Positions 10,610 through 23,339 of a stretch of DNA of 64,000 bases are shown in pieces. The position numbers and the translations under genes are program-made. The stretch is taken from assembly GCA_016165875.1 (NCBI GenBank), contig JABBOT010000014.1, positions 6,689,554 through 6,753,553 of the forward strand, read 5' to 3'. Under the pieces are notes generated by a model that worked only from the letters and a program-made list of their open reading frames with translations, was not told the origin of the DNA and did not search any database. Positions within the stretch are counted from its first letter, which is position 1. Every line of letters starts with the position of its first letter. Source of the stretch: Acanthopleura granulata. Taxonomy: Eukaryota > Mollusca > Polyplacophora > Chitonida > Chitonidae.

Positions 10610-11760
10610 CAGCATACCCTTCATGGTCATTCCCACAGAACACAAGACCTGACAGACAGATATGATAAATACCAAACACTCCATCGTTATTCCCGCACAA
10701 CGGTAGACTTGCCACACAGAAATGATAAATCACCAAACACTCTATGGTCATTCCCACAGAAATGGAGACTTGACAAACAGATATGATAAATCATAAACTC
10801 TAGATAGTTATTTCCATGTAACGGTAGGCTTGACAAACAGGTACGATAAATCATCAAACAATCTATATTCATTTCGATACAAATGCAGACTTGACAGACA
10901 GACAGATAAGATAAATCATCAAACATTAGATGGTCTTCCCCAGGCAATGGTAGACTGAACAGACAGATATGATAAATCATCAGACAATCCATGGTCATTC
11001 TCACACAAATGTAGACTTAGCACACAGATATGATAAATCAGACAGCACTAGATGGTTACTCACAACCAACAAGTGGACTTGACACACAGATATGGTAAAT
11101 CAGCAAGCACTACATGGTTATTCACAACGAACAACTGGATCTGACACACAGATATGGTAAATCAGCAAGCACTACATGGTTATTCACAACCAACAACTGG
11201 ATTTAACACACAGATATGGTAAATCAGCAAGCACTACATGGTTATTCACAACGAACAACTGGATCTGACACACAGATATGGTAAATCAGCAAGCACTACA
11301 TGGTTATTCACAACCAACAACTGGATTTGACACACAGATATGGTAAATCAGCAAGCACTACATGGTTAATCACAACCACCAACTGGATCTGACACACAGA
11401 TATGGTAAATCAGCAATACTACATGGTTATTCACAACCAACAACTGGATTTGACACACAGATATGGTAAATCAGCAAGCACTACATGGTTAATCACAACC
11501 AACAACTGGATCTGACACACAGATATGGTAAATCAGCAATACTACATGGTTATTCACAACCAACAACTGGATTTGACACACAGATATGGTAAATCAGCAA
11601 GCACTACATGGTTAATCACAACCAACAACTGGATCTGACACACAGATATGGTAAATCAGCAAGCACAACATGGTTATTCACAACCAACAACTGGATCTGA
11701 CACACAGATATGGTGAATCGTCAAACACTTCATGGTCTTTCCTAGGTAATGGTAGACTTG
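10610..11760. repeat. ~62 bp minisatellite, expanded in copy A
   Basis: Units contain ACACACAGATATGGTAAATC and CACTACATGGTTATTCACAA. The left part (10610-11040) is diverged. The part from about 11040 to 11710 is highly homogeneous with a 62 bp period and alternating subtypes (TGGATCTGACAC against TGGATTTGACAC). It lies downstream of the C exon at 12485. In copy B the array is 43920-44640 with only about two clean units, so copy A expanded. Confidence 0.9.
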
Positions 11761-12159
11761 AAATATCATCGCATCCACACAACGTTAGTTAGTCCGACAC
11801 ACGGATTTCGCACAGAGTAATTTCTGTCCAATACAAAATCTGAAACGTTAATAAAGGCCAGTCTCGAAATTGTAGGATGTCTCCCACATATGTCTCTATG
11901 TAGGTTTTATGCACGGAAGGATTCCTTGTGTTAGTTTGTGAGAAAATACTATTGAGCATGTGTCTCAGTGGATGTCTTTGGTGAAGAACCTCTTGCAACT
12001 AGATGGCAAATGGCCCATGGTCCTTTCCACGGAACTGAAGACTTGACAGACAGATGTGATGATTCAGCAAGCACTCCATCTGAATGGATGTTAAACTTCT
12101 GTTTGTTTTATTTCTTTCTGCGCGGAAATTAAAACGCATCCTGAAAACGTCTGTCCATC

Positions 12160-12400
12160 TCGAAGTGTCCACAGATGATGTCTCTGGTATACCAGACATC
12201 TCCCACAAATGTCTCTGCTTATCTCAGGCTGAATGTGTCCACTAAAAGTGTATCTCATATAAAATATATCTCCCTGAAATACCTCTGCTTATCTCAGAGT
12301 GAACGTGTCCACTAATAGTGTTTCTCATATATCAGATATTTCCCTCCAATGTTGCAGGTCATCTAAGACTGAAAGTGTCTACAAAAGATGTCTGTCATGT
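12160..12400. repeat. ~65 bp repeat 3' of C exon
   Basis: Three to four units of a motif like TGTCTCTGCTTATCTCAG followed by CTGAAAGTGTCCACAAATGA. It begins about 85 bp past the stop at 12485, so it probably lies in the 3' untranslated region. The same motif follows the C exons at 23653, 30656, 36615, 45351 and 59629. Confidence 0.75.
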
Positions 12401-12484
12401 ATTTGGCATTAGCCATAATCAGTGAAAGCTGCGCCCACAAACTGACTTCACCTTTAAAAGCCTGTTTCCTAGTTCATTGGACAA

Positions 12485-13314
12485 TTAGTTCCAACGTATC
12501 CATTTACGCGTGACCGTCCCTAGTGAGTGAGACTTGCACCAGCGTATGATACAGCGTTCCTTGGCATTGCGAAGACACACCTGACACATCAGAGATGATA
12601 TGTCAGAAATTCTTCCTGCAAATAATATGATTAATGATAATTAATGTAAATGTGATGATAAAAGCAGTGATAATGGTAATAAAACCATGTCATGCACTCA
12701 TTTACAACAGGTAAATTCTACAAAGACGCACGAAGATTATCTCAAAAGATGTTAACACAGATATTGACTCAGATGAGACTCCCGACTCATGCTATATGTA
12801 CCTTGAGGTCGCGGTTAGTGCCAGCTAAACTCCTGCCATATATGATGTTCAAAAATAACAATTTAAAGGTAGAGAAAACATAAACATGGCATAAAGTTTA
12901 GGTGAAGGAAAAGGAAAATGTTGTTTTAAATGTGATCTCCAATATTTTCTTGAAAGTAATTTTTGTATGATGGGTATTTGGGACCACCTTTTGGTATATA
13001 TAGTCTTTGTGTACCAATGCTATAAATGACGATGTAACAAATGTTTAATAAATATTTTTGCACTAGAATTTGTCGTCCTACAGCGAACAAACGTGTTCAG
13101 CCTGGAAATAGATCATATTTACATTTTAATATGTTTCTAAATATCATCTTAATTCAGGTAAAATGCATATGTTTGGATATAAACAACAAATTTAGTTCAA
13201 ATAAGATTATTAGACACCCATGACATCCTTATTTAGAACATTATTATTCAACGACGATTACTACAGAAAGTTGATCCCAAAAACCAACCATACACAGACA
13301 CACAGACAGACACA

Positions 13315-13367
<53 letters not shown>

Positions 13368-14404
13368 ACACACACACAGAAAATCCAAATACCCTTTTCT
13401 CCTGAAAAAATCAAGAAAGAATGTTATAGAATATATTTGCAAATAGGTTTTTTATTTTACAATTGTCCAGAGCTTTCGACTTTTGAATGTAAACTCCTGA
13501 CGTAAAGCGTACATTTCTGATTTCAAAATGGTGTTTGAAACTTTATCATGAAGGGTGTCGATAATTTATGATTAAGAGTGTCCAACACTCATTACACCTA
13601 CTGGAACTCACAATCAAGGTTGTCAATGACTCAGGATCAATAAATGGTGTGCATCATTTATGACTTTACTTTGTCATGGCATATCATGCTTCAAAGTGTA
13701 CATAACACACGCTACAAAGTGTCTATAGCTCATCATTTAAGTTCATTACAAAACTAGTAACTAGCATTCAGGTTCAAAGAAAACTTCATGCATGATAGAA
13801 CAAGTCAAATCTAAGTCTGAATTAGGTATATAACAGCTTCGAGATCCTGGGAACTGATCGATCAGTACTCAGCAAATCCCCTGACGTTGAGGCTGCGATG
13901 TACAATGAAGTAAAACCTTGGATCTGACAATGGTCGGCGTTGAACCCGGTTCTCCTTTCCAGTATATGTATTCTCTGACCTAGCTGTCGGTGTCGCAAAA
14001 AACACTAACACGTTTTTACTTACACGTAAGGGTATTGCAGGCTATCCTAATTCTTCAGATTTTAGGGACATCTGGTTTACCCTTTTTAGCCAATACACAA
14101 GTAATTGTAACAGGAATTGACAGTTTCTTTTTATAAGATGGCGTGAGATGATTATTCCGTCTAATGTCGCTACTTTCTGAAAAAACTCGGAGTGAAATGT
14201 ATTTTTTTTCTTTGCCTTTCAGCAGAACTGATATCTTACTAAATTCCTAAAATTAAGAAAATTTGGATATACACGTGAAAAGTATTGTCAGGACGGACTC
14301 TTACTTGTCTTAATCCCCAATCCTTGGATCATTGAAAACCGGTTTGTCGTCATCATGAGTGCCTCCAGCACCACCAAACACATCGTCAACCGTTCAATAT
14401 TCAT
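12485..14404 (-). CDS. Secreted cationic cysteine-rich peptide, two-exon gene (A-c)
   Basis: Exon 1 is 14404-14305 (33 codons plus one base): signal MNIERLTMCLVVLEALMM, donor A|GTAAGAG. The intron is 12616-14304. Exon 2 is 12615-12485 after ATTTGCAG. The precursor is 76 residues with stop TAA. The exon junction reads KT-R-R, a dibasic site that could release the mature peptide. The mature part contains CQVCLRNAKERCIIRWCKSH with C-x2-C-x7-C-x4-C and a basic, Trp-containing tail. Copy B (45351-47340) is nearly identical in exon 2, unlike the neighbouring slot b. No Rel-like box is seen at the usual place. Function by family context only. Confidence 0.8.
13310..13380. repeat. (CA)n microsatellite
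   Basis: Long CA dinucleotide run inside the intron of the gene at 12485-14404. It is absent from copy B, where about 46185 has a short A-rich stretch instead. Confidence 0.95.
13545..13760. repeat. Degenerate minisatellite in intron
   Basis: Units such as AGGGTGTCGATAATTTATGA and GTGTCCAACACTCATTAC resemble the decayed part of the array at 5745-6640. Both lie in introns of sister genes, which fits descent from one ancestral intron. Copy B counterpart 46310-46660. Confidence 0.55.
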
Positions 14405-15249
14405 CTTGGTACAACCGTAGAGGAATTCCAGCACGCAGCCGTAGCCATATCAAGTGATAACTGATCACGATGATTTGCTATTAATACCCACTGTGGTTTT
14501 GTCAGTTTGCAGGCCTATCGTCACCTATCAGCAAAGCTGGAAGAGCGTGGCCCATGTGGCCCTAATGAGACATAAAGACGCTGATAAATGAGGAACACAC
14601 ATTTATAAAATGACATATGATGATCTATTTTTTTATTTTTTTATTTCTTATTTTTTCGCCAAAAGTGTGAAAACTGGTAAAGTTGATCTTTCAATTGCAT
14701 ATATAGACACCTGATCACGAATTCATCTACTTGTACCACAAAGCAGTCAGGCGGCCACAAAGTGTATGGTCTGACATATGTTGTCGGGGGAGGGGGTGTC
14801 TTGTTAAGGGCTACTGTTCCGTTCAAGTTTCCGTCTCACAATATATAATTTTAATAATACTTAAAAAGTTAAGACAAAAGAAGTATTCTCTTCCCACAAA
14901 ATGTCTGCCGGTTTAACGGTGACTTCAATGATAACTTGACGTCAGCTGTGCTTAAAGCGAACAACTGCCATCACACACGTCTCCATGTGCGCAACTGTGA
15001 AAATGGCTGAGCCCTGTTACTAGCAACATTATTGTGACATTATTTATGACTTGAAATACGGTCGAACACGATTGTTACACATCACACAAAGATACAGGCT
15101 TAGTAAAGAATATAGGCGAAACTGACCATATGTGGCTGTGGAATGAGACCTATCTCATATACCGACTCACTGCCACGAGGTTTCCTCATCTCCACGACTG
15201 GTGACATTAAGCCTAGAATATATAGCCCGTATACATAAAGCGGACCCTG

Positions 15250-15480
15250 GGGGTTAGCGCGCCAGGAAAGCGTAGCGACCCAGGTGCCTCTCTACAATGC
15301 GTCGCCATGAATTCATGTCCAGCTCATGCTGGCTTCAACTCCGACGGTACGTGGGAAGTTTTTGGCAGCAACCTGCGGATGGTCTTGGGTTTCCCCCGTG
15401 TCTTTATTCAGTTTCCTCTCACCATAATGCTAATCGCCGTCGCGTTAGTGAAACATTTTTCAGTAGGGCGTAAAACATCA
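15250..15480 (+). mobile_element. SINE, nearly full but diverged
   Basis: Head TTAGCGCGCCAGGAAAGCG, box-B-like region near 15316, body TACGTGGGAAGTTTTTGGCA, then CACCATAATGCTAATCGCCG and AGTAGGGCGTAAAAC. Counterpart in copy B at 48205-48435. A truncated copy of this stretch plus its flank reappears at 22605-22905. Confidence 0.7.
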
Positions 15481-15949
15481 TTGCATATATTTACTTGTGT
15501 GGTTACCAGTTTTTAACCATTTAAATTTATGGGTTTCATGATGTCCTTACATTTACATACAGAAGACAAAACAGGTCAACACTGGTAACAGTTTCCAAGG
15601 GAGTAAAGGGAACCACTTCGGCTATATCACGAAACCCTCTGTAAATTTCAACACCAGTGGAATCCACATTTTGTGTGCCAGCGAGTCGTACAAAATGCAG
15701 GAGAGTTTTTGGCGCATGAAATTTGAGAACGGAAGAGTGTCTAATTTTACTAAAAGCTAAAATTTCTGGGCCTATTCTTTTCACAACGTTGATTGCAGAC
15801 GATGGGGATGTCTTGAACTCACTGATCTCTTCTTCCCTTAGTCTATATTCTAACAAGGTTGAACATTGATTAAGAAGAGCCGTTTGCGTACCAGTATAAA
15901 TGTATAGAAGTTTATATCGATCCAAGCTCTTTTCTACATTTTCCCTTTA

Positions 15950-16110
15950 TCGGTCGTGCGTGGGAAGCTCTGCCAGTAACCTACGCATGGTCGTGGGTTT
16001 CCCTCGGGTTCTTCCCGGTTTCCTCCCACCATAGTGCTGACCGCCGTGGTATGTAAATGAAATTTACTTTGCTACGGCGTAAATTTAGCGCCAATCAAAT
16101 AAATCATATA
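15950..16110 (+). mobile_element. SINE 3' part
   Basis: Body from CGGTCGTGCGTGGGAAGCTC through TCCTCCCACCATAGTGCTGA to CAATCAAATAAAT. Copy-B counterpart 48905-49060. Between 15485 and 15945 I see only sequence matching 48440-48900. Confidence 0.75.
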
Positions 16111-16684
16111 CATATTATATACATATTATTACACATACATAGTGCCTGACGTGATAAGTACTTTAGAAGTAAACTGGATATTTTCAAATGAGCACCATTT
16201 TGTCTCTAACTATACGCCTTGTCATTTCAAGCATGAATTAGAAATTTAACCAATAACTCGATGAAATCTATGTATACAATTGATGGCGTTATAAACCGCT
16301 GGGGCCGGATCAACTAAGTGGGTTGTTCGTGAAGTTGATAACTACTGGAAGTGGGATGATTATGCCTATAACGGGCTCCCCATCTTTCGAAATGCTACGT
16401 TCAGATAGAACTCGAAAAGCGCATGCCTAAATTAGAAGAAATAAAACTACACATCGTTATAAATGTCAGAAAGGTGGATATCGTAAGTCAGGCATCTGTT
16501 CTTGTGACTTTGTGTCCTTCATGGTGTTGAAAAACAATCAAATAAATAAATACATTGTATCCAGTATGACATTTCCGAAGTAGTACGGGTATCTTCCCAA
16601 CGGAGGGCGCTCACTGCAACAGTGCTTATATGAATGTAGTCCACATAGTAGGGGAAAATCCCAGATGCCTGTGTACCTAATGGG

Positions 16685-16855
16685 TAGCACACCAAAATAT
16701 ATGGTAGGTGGTAGATGGAAGCTATGCCAGCAACCTGCGCATGGTCGTCTTTTTCCCCCGGGCTCTGCTCGGTTTCATCCCAAAACAGTGCTGGATGCCA
16801 TCGCATTTGAATGAAATATGCCTGATTGGCGTAAAAGCCAAATAAGTAAATAAAT
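16685..16855 (+). mobile_element. SINE 3' part
   Basis: GCCAGCAACCTGCGCATGG, then GGTTTCATCCCAAAACAGTG and an A-rich tail CAAATAAGTAAATAAAT. Copy-B counterpart 49655-49800. It is followed closely by an oppositely oriented SINE at 16895. Confidence 0.7.
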
Positions 16856-16894
16856 AAACATGATGTGGTCTTGCTTTTAAAACTGTAAGCTGTG

Positions 16895-17065
16895 TGATTT
16901 ATTTATTTATTTGATTTGTGTTTTACACCGTACTCAAGAATATTTCACTTATAAGACCGCGGCCAACATCATGGTGGGAGGGAACCTGGCAGAGCCCCAG
17001 TAACACCCAGGACACTCCGACTGGCAGATCATCCCACGGAGATTAAGACACCGGCTGGACTTGAA
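16895..17065 (-). mobile_element. SINE 3' part, inverted
   Basis: Starts with the reversed tail TTTATTTATTTATTTGATTT, then ACACCGTACTCAAGAATATT and ATCATGGTGGGAGGGAACC. It forms a head-to-tail inverted pair with 16685-16855. Copy-B counterpart 49840-50015. The stretch 17065-17800 holds nothing recognisable beyond a match to 50015-50750. Confidence 0.75.
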
Positions 17066-17814
17066 CGTAACCTGTTTGTATATATCAGTGTACATAATGT
17101 AGTGAAAGCACGGTAGACCTATATATATTTTAGTCCATAGAAGACGACTAAAGGTGTCTTGCAAATCGGGTCGACCTTTAAAAGTAATGCATGCCCTCGT
17201 ATTTCAATGTCGGAATCTTTCAGGGGAATCCCCAGTTAATTACCCAACTTCTTAACTCTGCGCAGGGAGGACAATCCCCATGTATTCTACCCCGCTATAC
17301 CTTAAATAGCAACAGGCGCGTAGCAGAGAATAATACACGTAAACTAAGAGGTTTGTGGAGGGTTGGAGCCACGTGTACATTCACAGCTATTTTGATACCT
17401 AATGATTTTGAAATTTCAGTCACTTGTGCATCGTTATGATAAGTATATACCGTCCATGCCTTTAAATTTTCAAACACGTTTGATTTTAGTTAAGTTTTAA
17501 AAGTTTTACTTTAAGTAAAAGACAGCTCATGACTGAGGAACTGTTCATTAAAAAGAGAACAAAATGCCTTCTTAAATGCAAAAACTTAACTTTGAACATG
17601 CGCTGTCTTTCACTTTAAGTACAAAATTGCTATGTAGAATGGGCCCTTGATATAGAGAATCTGTATAGAAAATCCAAAAACACAATGGTTACTTATCTTT
17701 AATATCCAAACACACCGGCACTGAGAGATTTTGTGAATGTCTCAAGGAATTTTTTTCAGGTGTGTGTGTGTTTTGTTCTTTTTTTGTCTTTTTTTTAAAT
17801 CATACTCATCAGCT

Positions 17815-17995
17815 TAAAAATTAGCGTACATAAAATGTCTGTCTCTTTAGACCACTTAAGCGCGAGCGAATGATGTGGTACATAAGTGTGGCATCTCCCT
17901 CAAATGTCTCTCTCGTCTCAAAAACCGGATGTTTTCACAAATACTTCGGCCTGTGTGTAGCTGAGGAGGCCACAAATGATGTCACCAGTATACTT
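17815..17995. other. Residual 3'-repeat sequence at a lost C-exon slot
   Basis: Contains ATCTCCCTCAAATGTCTCTC and CACAAATGATGTCACCAGTA, relics of the ~65 bp motif usually found 3' of C exons. In copy B the same slot (50750-52230) is 1.5 kb and carries the C exon at 51288-51439. Here no cysteine exon is left, so the slot-d gene of copy A has lost its mature-peptide exon. Confidence 0.6.
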
Positions 17996-19430
17996 AACAC
18001 GCCTTCAGATGAATTCTGAACTATACGTGTACCGGTACTGTTCAAATTATAATAAACCGGAGTCTGAACATCTCAAATTACAAATACAAACACGTAAGTA
18101 ATTTTACGTTAGATACATAACGTGAAGTGTGGCCGAATATAGCCGTAATCAAGATCAACTTCGTAAGTGTCCTCTTCTAAAGTCTGTAGGCTAAAAGTCA
18201 GGGATCTGCCGTATATGTTGTTGCAAAGTTCGAATGTTTTTCTCCTCAGGATTCTCTGATATCGAACAAACACAGTTCACAAACTCAATTCGTAAACAAA
18301 AGATTGTCATGAAAGTTTCTATATCCAACTGCCACTCACACTGTGGTGGGCTCCACGCTCACAGAATGAGTCGGACTTCATCGCGGCGTGCGACGAAGCC
18401 TCATGAAGTTCTCGCGGAGTTGACACAACTGCCGTCCGTGGGAGGGTATAGGCATAATATGAATATTAAACAATTACGTCAGTGACTGACAGCACAAGAT
18501 GCAAAACTTTAGTACAATGGTTGATAATACTGAGTGGTTTTTGGCAACAGACGAACTGACTGACGCTAACACGGAAATGTGTGTTTTTAGTAATAAGTAT
18601 GATGACATACACAACGAGTGTTTTCCTATCACGAATATATCAACATATCAACCAAAACAATCCAACCATAGGTGACATCTGCACTTCTCAAAAAAAAACA
18701 TCTGCTTACAAAAACAATCGTCTCCGTCGTAAAGAAATTCAATATAATAATAATCAATTATCGAAAATATTATCGAACATATGAAAACAAACGGAGCAAA
18801 ACTTTGTTATACGCCAGAAAAATATTTTGTTAAAAAAAAATTAATAAACACTATGGAACCGCAGAAGGGAGATAGTGTTTGAATTCTTATTTTGGAGGGG
18901 GGCGGGGCGTTGGTTGAAAGAGAATCAAAAAATTATTCTGCTAACGAAGGGGAAATTAATTTACCCGATTTTACCAACCAGTTAAAACACTGATTGTTGA
19001 AATACTAGTTTCTCATTGGCTACTAAGTCGAAGGAAATTAATTTGCCTCCAGTTGTCTTATTTAGTTTCTTTATTATCTTTTTTCGAAGGGCCAAGAAAA
19101 GAGAATCTCTTTAGGAATTTTTTTTGGACGCGGGGAAATCACTTCCCACGTGGTGGGATGCTTCGGGTCATTGTGCTGTGCTACTGCGCTAACCGTATTC
19201 TGAATTTATGATCTATCATTGTTGACTGCGTCTTTGTACCACGGATTCTACTAATACAGACTAATCATTCATATGTATGGCTCCAAATGAATAAAGTATG
19301 AAGTATATGGGCATAATTAAGGAAATATTTAGTGGCCGCTTGTGGCGACAAACTTATCTTAAAAGAACATTTGTGATTGGCTGACTGACTCAGGGGAAAT
19401 TCTGCTAATGCGGGAAATATTATAATTTAC

Positions 19431-19522
19431 CCCAAGTTGGTGACCCCCAGCGAAAACTGGCGTCAGGGTATCAGGAGTGCTGTCACCAACACCAAGCACA
19501 TCGCCAGCCGGTAGATATTCAT
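19431..19522 (-). pseudogene. Signal-peptide exon with stop, no partner exon
   Basis: ATG at 19522-19520, leader MNIYRLAMCLVLVTALLIP, then TGA at 19465-19463. A weak donor GGTAAAT remains at 19430. No C exon lies between here and 14404. The promoter context and a perfect Rel-like box at 19622-19631 are still present. The copy-B sister exon (53749) has an open frame. The 17995-19430 interval would have been intron and shows no other gene. Confidence 0.75.
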
Positions 19523-19621
19523 CTTGTTTTCACGAGAGGAGTGCTACTCCAGTACACAACAGTCGTAATGTCAGTGACACCGTACCCCAACGATGCGTCA
19601 TTTCCGTGAGCCTGACTAAAC

Positions 19622-19631
19622 GGGAAACTCC
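19622..19631 (-). promoter_or_regulatory. Rel/NF-kB-like box
   Basis: GGGAAACTCC, full match to GGGRNWYYCC, exactly 100 bp upstream of the ATG at 19522, in the shared context CCTGACTAAACGGGAAACTCCAGAATT. It is retained although the gene behind it is broken. From 19632 to 21600 the sequence matches 53860-55500 and holds no supported gene. Confidence 0.4.
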
Positions 19632-21599
19632 AGAATTTGTCTTACTTCTCGTTCAGTGAAATCCAAGTATACGCGAGTGTTTTGTGTCATTGTCGTTCCA
19701 AGAACCTCTCAAATGTATAGCAGGACGTTGTGTGTAATTATATAGCCTATACTGAATTTCTTGCCACTGTACATGTTAACCTATAAGAACAGACTTCAGA
19801 ACGTAGCATGATATGTCACTTCTGATCAGCGATATTTTGGGAGAATCCCCTTCCGTTTTCTGCAGTTTCCTGAAACCTGCACCTAAATACAGAGTGAGTG
19901 GCTGACGACAATCGATCGGAGAACTTAAGATGGAAACAGAGATTTCCTAAACTTTTGAATGCGCGAGTTCATGTTGAGTCGCCCAAGTCTATGGGTGCAA
20001 AAATATGCATGTTTGGGAGAGGGTTGGTGTGGCTCTTTCGTTGCGATATCGATATGGACAAATGAATTATCGATATGAATAAATCCGCTACCCATAAAAA
20101 ATACTTACTAATATTGATACTTCAGGTGTTGCTATCGATACTTTTATATCTATAATTTAGTCACAGACAGAGTGATCTCAATTAAAAGATAGGTACACAA
20201 AATATTAGTAATTGTTACCAGTCGTGTGATCATCACAACAGATACAACTAATGGGTTCTGTGAACAAAACAAATGCCTTGATCTGATGAGTTTGATTGAA
20301 TCCGGCTACATAGTGCAGAAGATAAACTTGTCAGTTCAAAATGGCAAGAAAAATGGTCCAACCCACATATTGCAAGGCAAGATTATACCTGTTGTTTATT
20401 TACCAGAGTAAATGACAGTGACTATAACCTGTGTTCTCAGGTAACATTACATGTATGGAGGATAACTATAATATCTTGAATGTTTACTTGTCGTTGTTTA
20501 CAGACATGAAGATATGGTGTAGTACTTTCTATTACTTTTGAGGACACGAGACAGTAAACAATGAGAGGGAAATAACATTGCATTGTTATTACCTTGAAGA
20601 CAACGACCTGGATGCGAATACACTTATCATTTAATCCTCTGAGAGCATTCGGTTGATCCCTGATCGGTACATTAAAAGCACGTAACATCTGTCAGGGAAG
20701 TAATAGTTTCAAGCCGGTGGACATATCAAATGAGAGGGTCACATAGTCGATTTAGTAGAGTTTTCAGGGTAGGCAAAGGTTCGCCTAGTGGTGTAGGAAC
20801 CCTATGCCTGAATGTCTCAATGATATCTCCGTGTAAAATCTTATCAATACAAAATTTAGATTGCAGTACGCAGTTGGGCGGGTACGTGAAATTACAAATT
20901 TAACTTCCCCACACACCCCTTCCCACTACACACACACAGAGTCGAGCGGCTTATGTATATGCTGGAGATGTAGATGGTACAAATGCACTCTTGTCCGAAT
21001 GAAATGAGAAAACCAGTGGTTATAGGGATAGAGTGTTCTCCTACCTAAATAAGAGCTCGCTGTTAAGTTTTCGACAACTGAGATTGATTGCATGAAAGTT
21101 GTCCGCGCTGCGCTTGGTCGTTGCTTTAATCTACACTTGTCTGGCAATGATTCGTTACTTTCAGATTTAGCAGTCCTTTTTGTTTTGGGACAAAAACAGT
21201 TAGGAATATTTACATAATGTAACATCATATTCCTTACATGCTTGACTGACTCCGTGTCCTAATTTGCATTGGTCTAGAAAGAGATAAACAAGACAGTCCC
21301 GTATCTGAAGCTAATTATTAAAGTAACGATCTCATTTCACAGAAATACCAAAAGCTGGAAATATCAGTAATAAAATCCCCGGAGAACACCGATTGACCTG
21401 GATGCAGACAACACTGCTGCACATCCAGAGGGAAGCATTTCTACCCCAAGCTATTCCTGTTATATAAGAGATTAATGGAAAGAAGTCTGATATGTTTAAC
21501 CGCTGATGTACTCGAGTGTCGGTAATTTGTTTGTTTTTCACTCCATAACCCTTATAAGGACTTAAATGTGTTTACAAACTATCAACAACCATCGTCGTT

Positions 21600-21860
21600 A
21601 AAGTGTATTTATTTATTTATCTATTTATTTATTTAAATAATTTGTATTTTACTCAGTGGCTGCGGTGGCCAGCACTATGGTTGGAGGAAAAGCGGGCAGA
21701 GACCGGGGAAACCCACGATCATTGGAAGACTGCTGGTAGACCTTCCCACATACGACGGAAAAGGAGGCCACCTTGAGCTGGACTGTAACCGGAAGGGCAT
21801 TTTATGATGACCTCTCGGGTCATTGCCTGCGCTAGGGAGCTTATCCCTCGAACAGTGTTA
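21600..21860 (-). mobile_element. SINE, inverted, diverged
   Basis: Reversed tail TATTTATTTATTTATCTATT, body GTGGCCAGCACTATGGTTGG, ACCTTCCCACATACGACGG, then a head with TCATTGCCTGCGCTAGG. Copies at 26480-26720 and 55505-55740. Confidence 0.75.
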
Positions 21861-22069
21861 CGTTGGAATTCATCAGTTGCCTAGTAGTACCTGACAGGCG
21901 TTAAGCAGGGAAAATGAAGGTTGTTGTAAAAAATGCTTTACCTGTGCATACGCTCAGTTGTGCAACACGTGTAAATCATGATGTTTGAGCACTGATCCAG
22001 GTGTACTCCCTGCTTAACGTTCTCTACAAGCATTGGTCAGCTTCCCATTAACTTGGTGTTGTATAAAAG

Positions 22070-22600
22070 AGCAAAGACACACATGAAGCTAAGACACTTA
22101 TGAAGATAAGACACTTATGAAGTTAAAACACTCATGAAGCAGCAAAGACATTCAGACTCATGAAGCTAAGACACTCATGTAGATAAGACACTTTTGAAGC
22201 TAAAACACTCATGAAGGAGCGAAGACACTCAGACTCATGAAGTTAGGACACTCATGGAGCCAAAGTTCTGACAGTTATGAAGCTAAGACACTCACACTGA
22301 TGAGGCTAAGACACTCAGGAAAGTAAGACACCCATTAAACAAAGGCACTCATTGACCTAAGGCAGTCATCAAGCCAACACACATATGAAGCTAGAAGCTT
22401 AGGCGCACATGAAGCTAAGACACATTGAGCTCAGGCACTCATGAAACTATGGCACTCATGAAGTTAAGACACTAATGAAGCTAGGACACTCTTGAACCTA
22501 GACACTCAAGAAACGAAGACACCAATGAAGATAAGAGACCGATGCAGTAAAGACGCACAATTATGAATTCAAGACATCCAGAAGGTAAGATACACATGAC
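22070..22600. repeat. ~18 bp minisatellite, GAAGCTAAGACACTCAT
   Basis: Dozens of imperfect 17-20 bp units of CATGAAGCTAAGACACT. Homologous arrays lie at 26830-27425 and 55955-56470. The array belongs to the spacer between slot d and slot e. Confidence 0.9.
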
Positions 22601-22604
22601 GCTA

Positions 22605-22905
22605 TGCCTTCATCCGACAGTACGTGGGAAGTTCTGGCAGAAACCTGCGGATGGTCTTGGGTATGCCCCTTTACCCCTCTCACCATAATGCTGACCGCCG
22701 TCGCGTTAGTGAAACATTTTCGAGTAGGGCGTAAAACACCACTGCATATATTTACTTGTGTGGTTATCTGTTTTTAACCATTTAAATTTATGGGTTTCAT
22801 GATGTCCTTACCTTTACATACAGAAGACAAAACAGGTCAACACTGGTAACAGTTTCCAAGGGAATTTCAAGACCAGTGGAATCCACATTTTGTGTGCCAA
22901 AATTT
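22605..22905 (+). mobile_element. Displaced SINE plus flank (mosaic segment)
   Basis: Begins TCCGACAGTACGTGGGAAGT and continues past the SINE end with unique flank (TGTGTGGTTATCTGTTTTTAA, then ACCAGTGGAATCCACATTTT) that matches 15487-15690. It then switches at about 22905 to sequence matching 29893 onward. A 300 bp piece of slot-d spacer therefore sits inside a slot-e spacer. Confidence 0.7.
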
Positions 22906-23339
22906 GATAAGCTGAACGGACCAACGAGATATATCATGTGATGAAAATATTTATATCCAACAATTTCTGATTCTGTCGTCTTAAATCTTAAAATTCTAAA
23001 GCCTTTCCTCAAGTACCTGATGTATTCATACAAATTTTGGTCACTTTGGTGAAAAGTAATCGCCCATCACATATCTGGGATTGACCAATGAAACATCAAA
23101 ACAGCTTATAAATACACATGAGTTATATAGTGATGTTATTTATTCTCACAGATTCTCATTTTTTCGTCAAGAATTGAAACGTAATTTTTAAACAGCGATT
23201 TTATGAATCGTATGAGCACATAATTGTTAGTCAATATAACGAAATTTTTCAGCACAATTATGAGTTATACAACCTGTAATGATAAATTTGCGAGCGAAGC
23301 AAACAACAAGGCAAGGAAATAAATCTGTGCTCATTATAG

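Noticed and set aside
10610..11760. Regular repeat array resembling a CRISPR at first sight
   Set aside because: Units are continuous 62 bp tandem repeats without unique spacers, in a eukaryotic setting with spliced genes.
13248..13442. 64-codon CV-rich minus-strand frame
   Set aside because: Translation of a (CA)n microsatellite.
20226..20411. Frame starting MIITTDTTNGFCEQNKC, also at 54136 and in altered form near 33869
   Set aside because: The version near 33869 is interrupted; similarity matches that of flanking spacer, so there is no sign of coding constraint.
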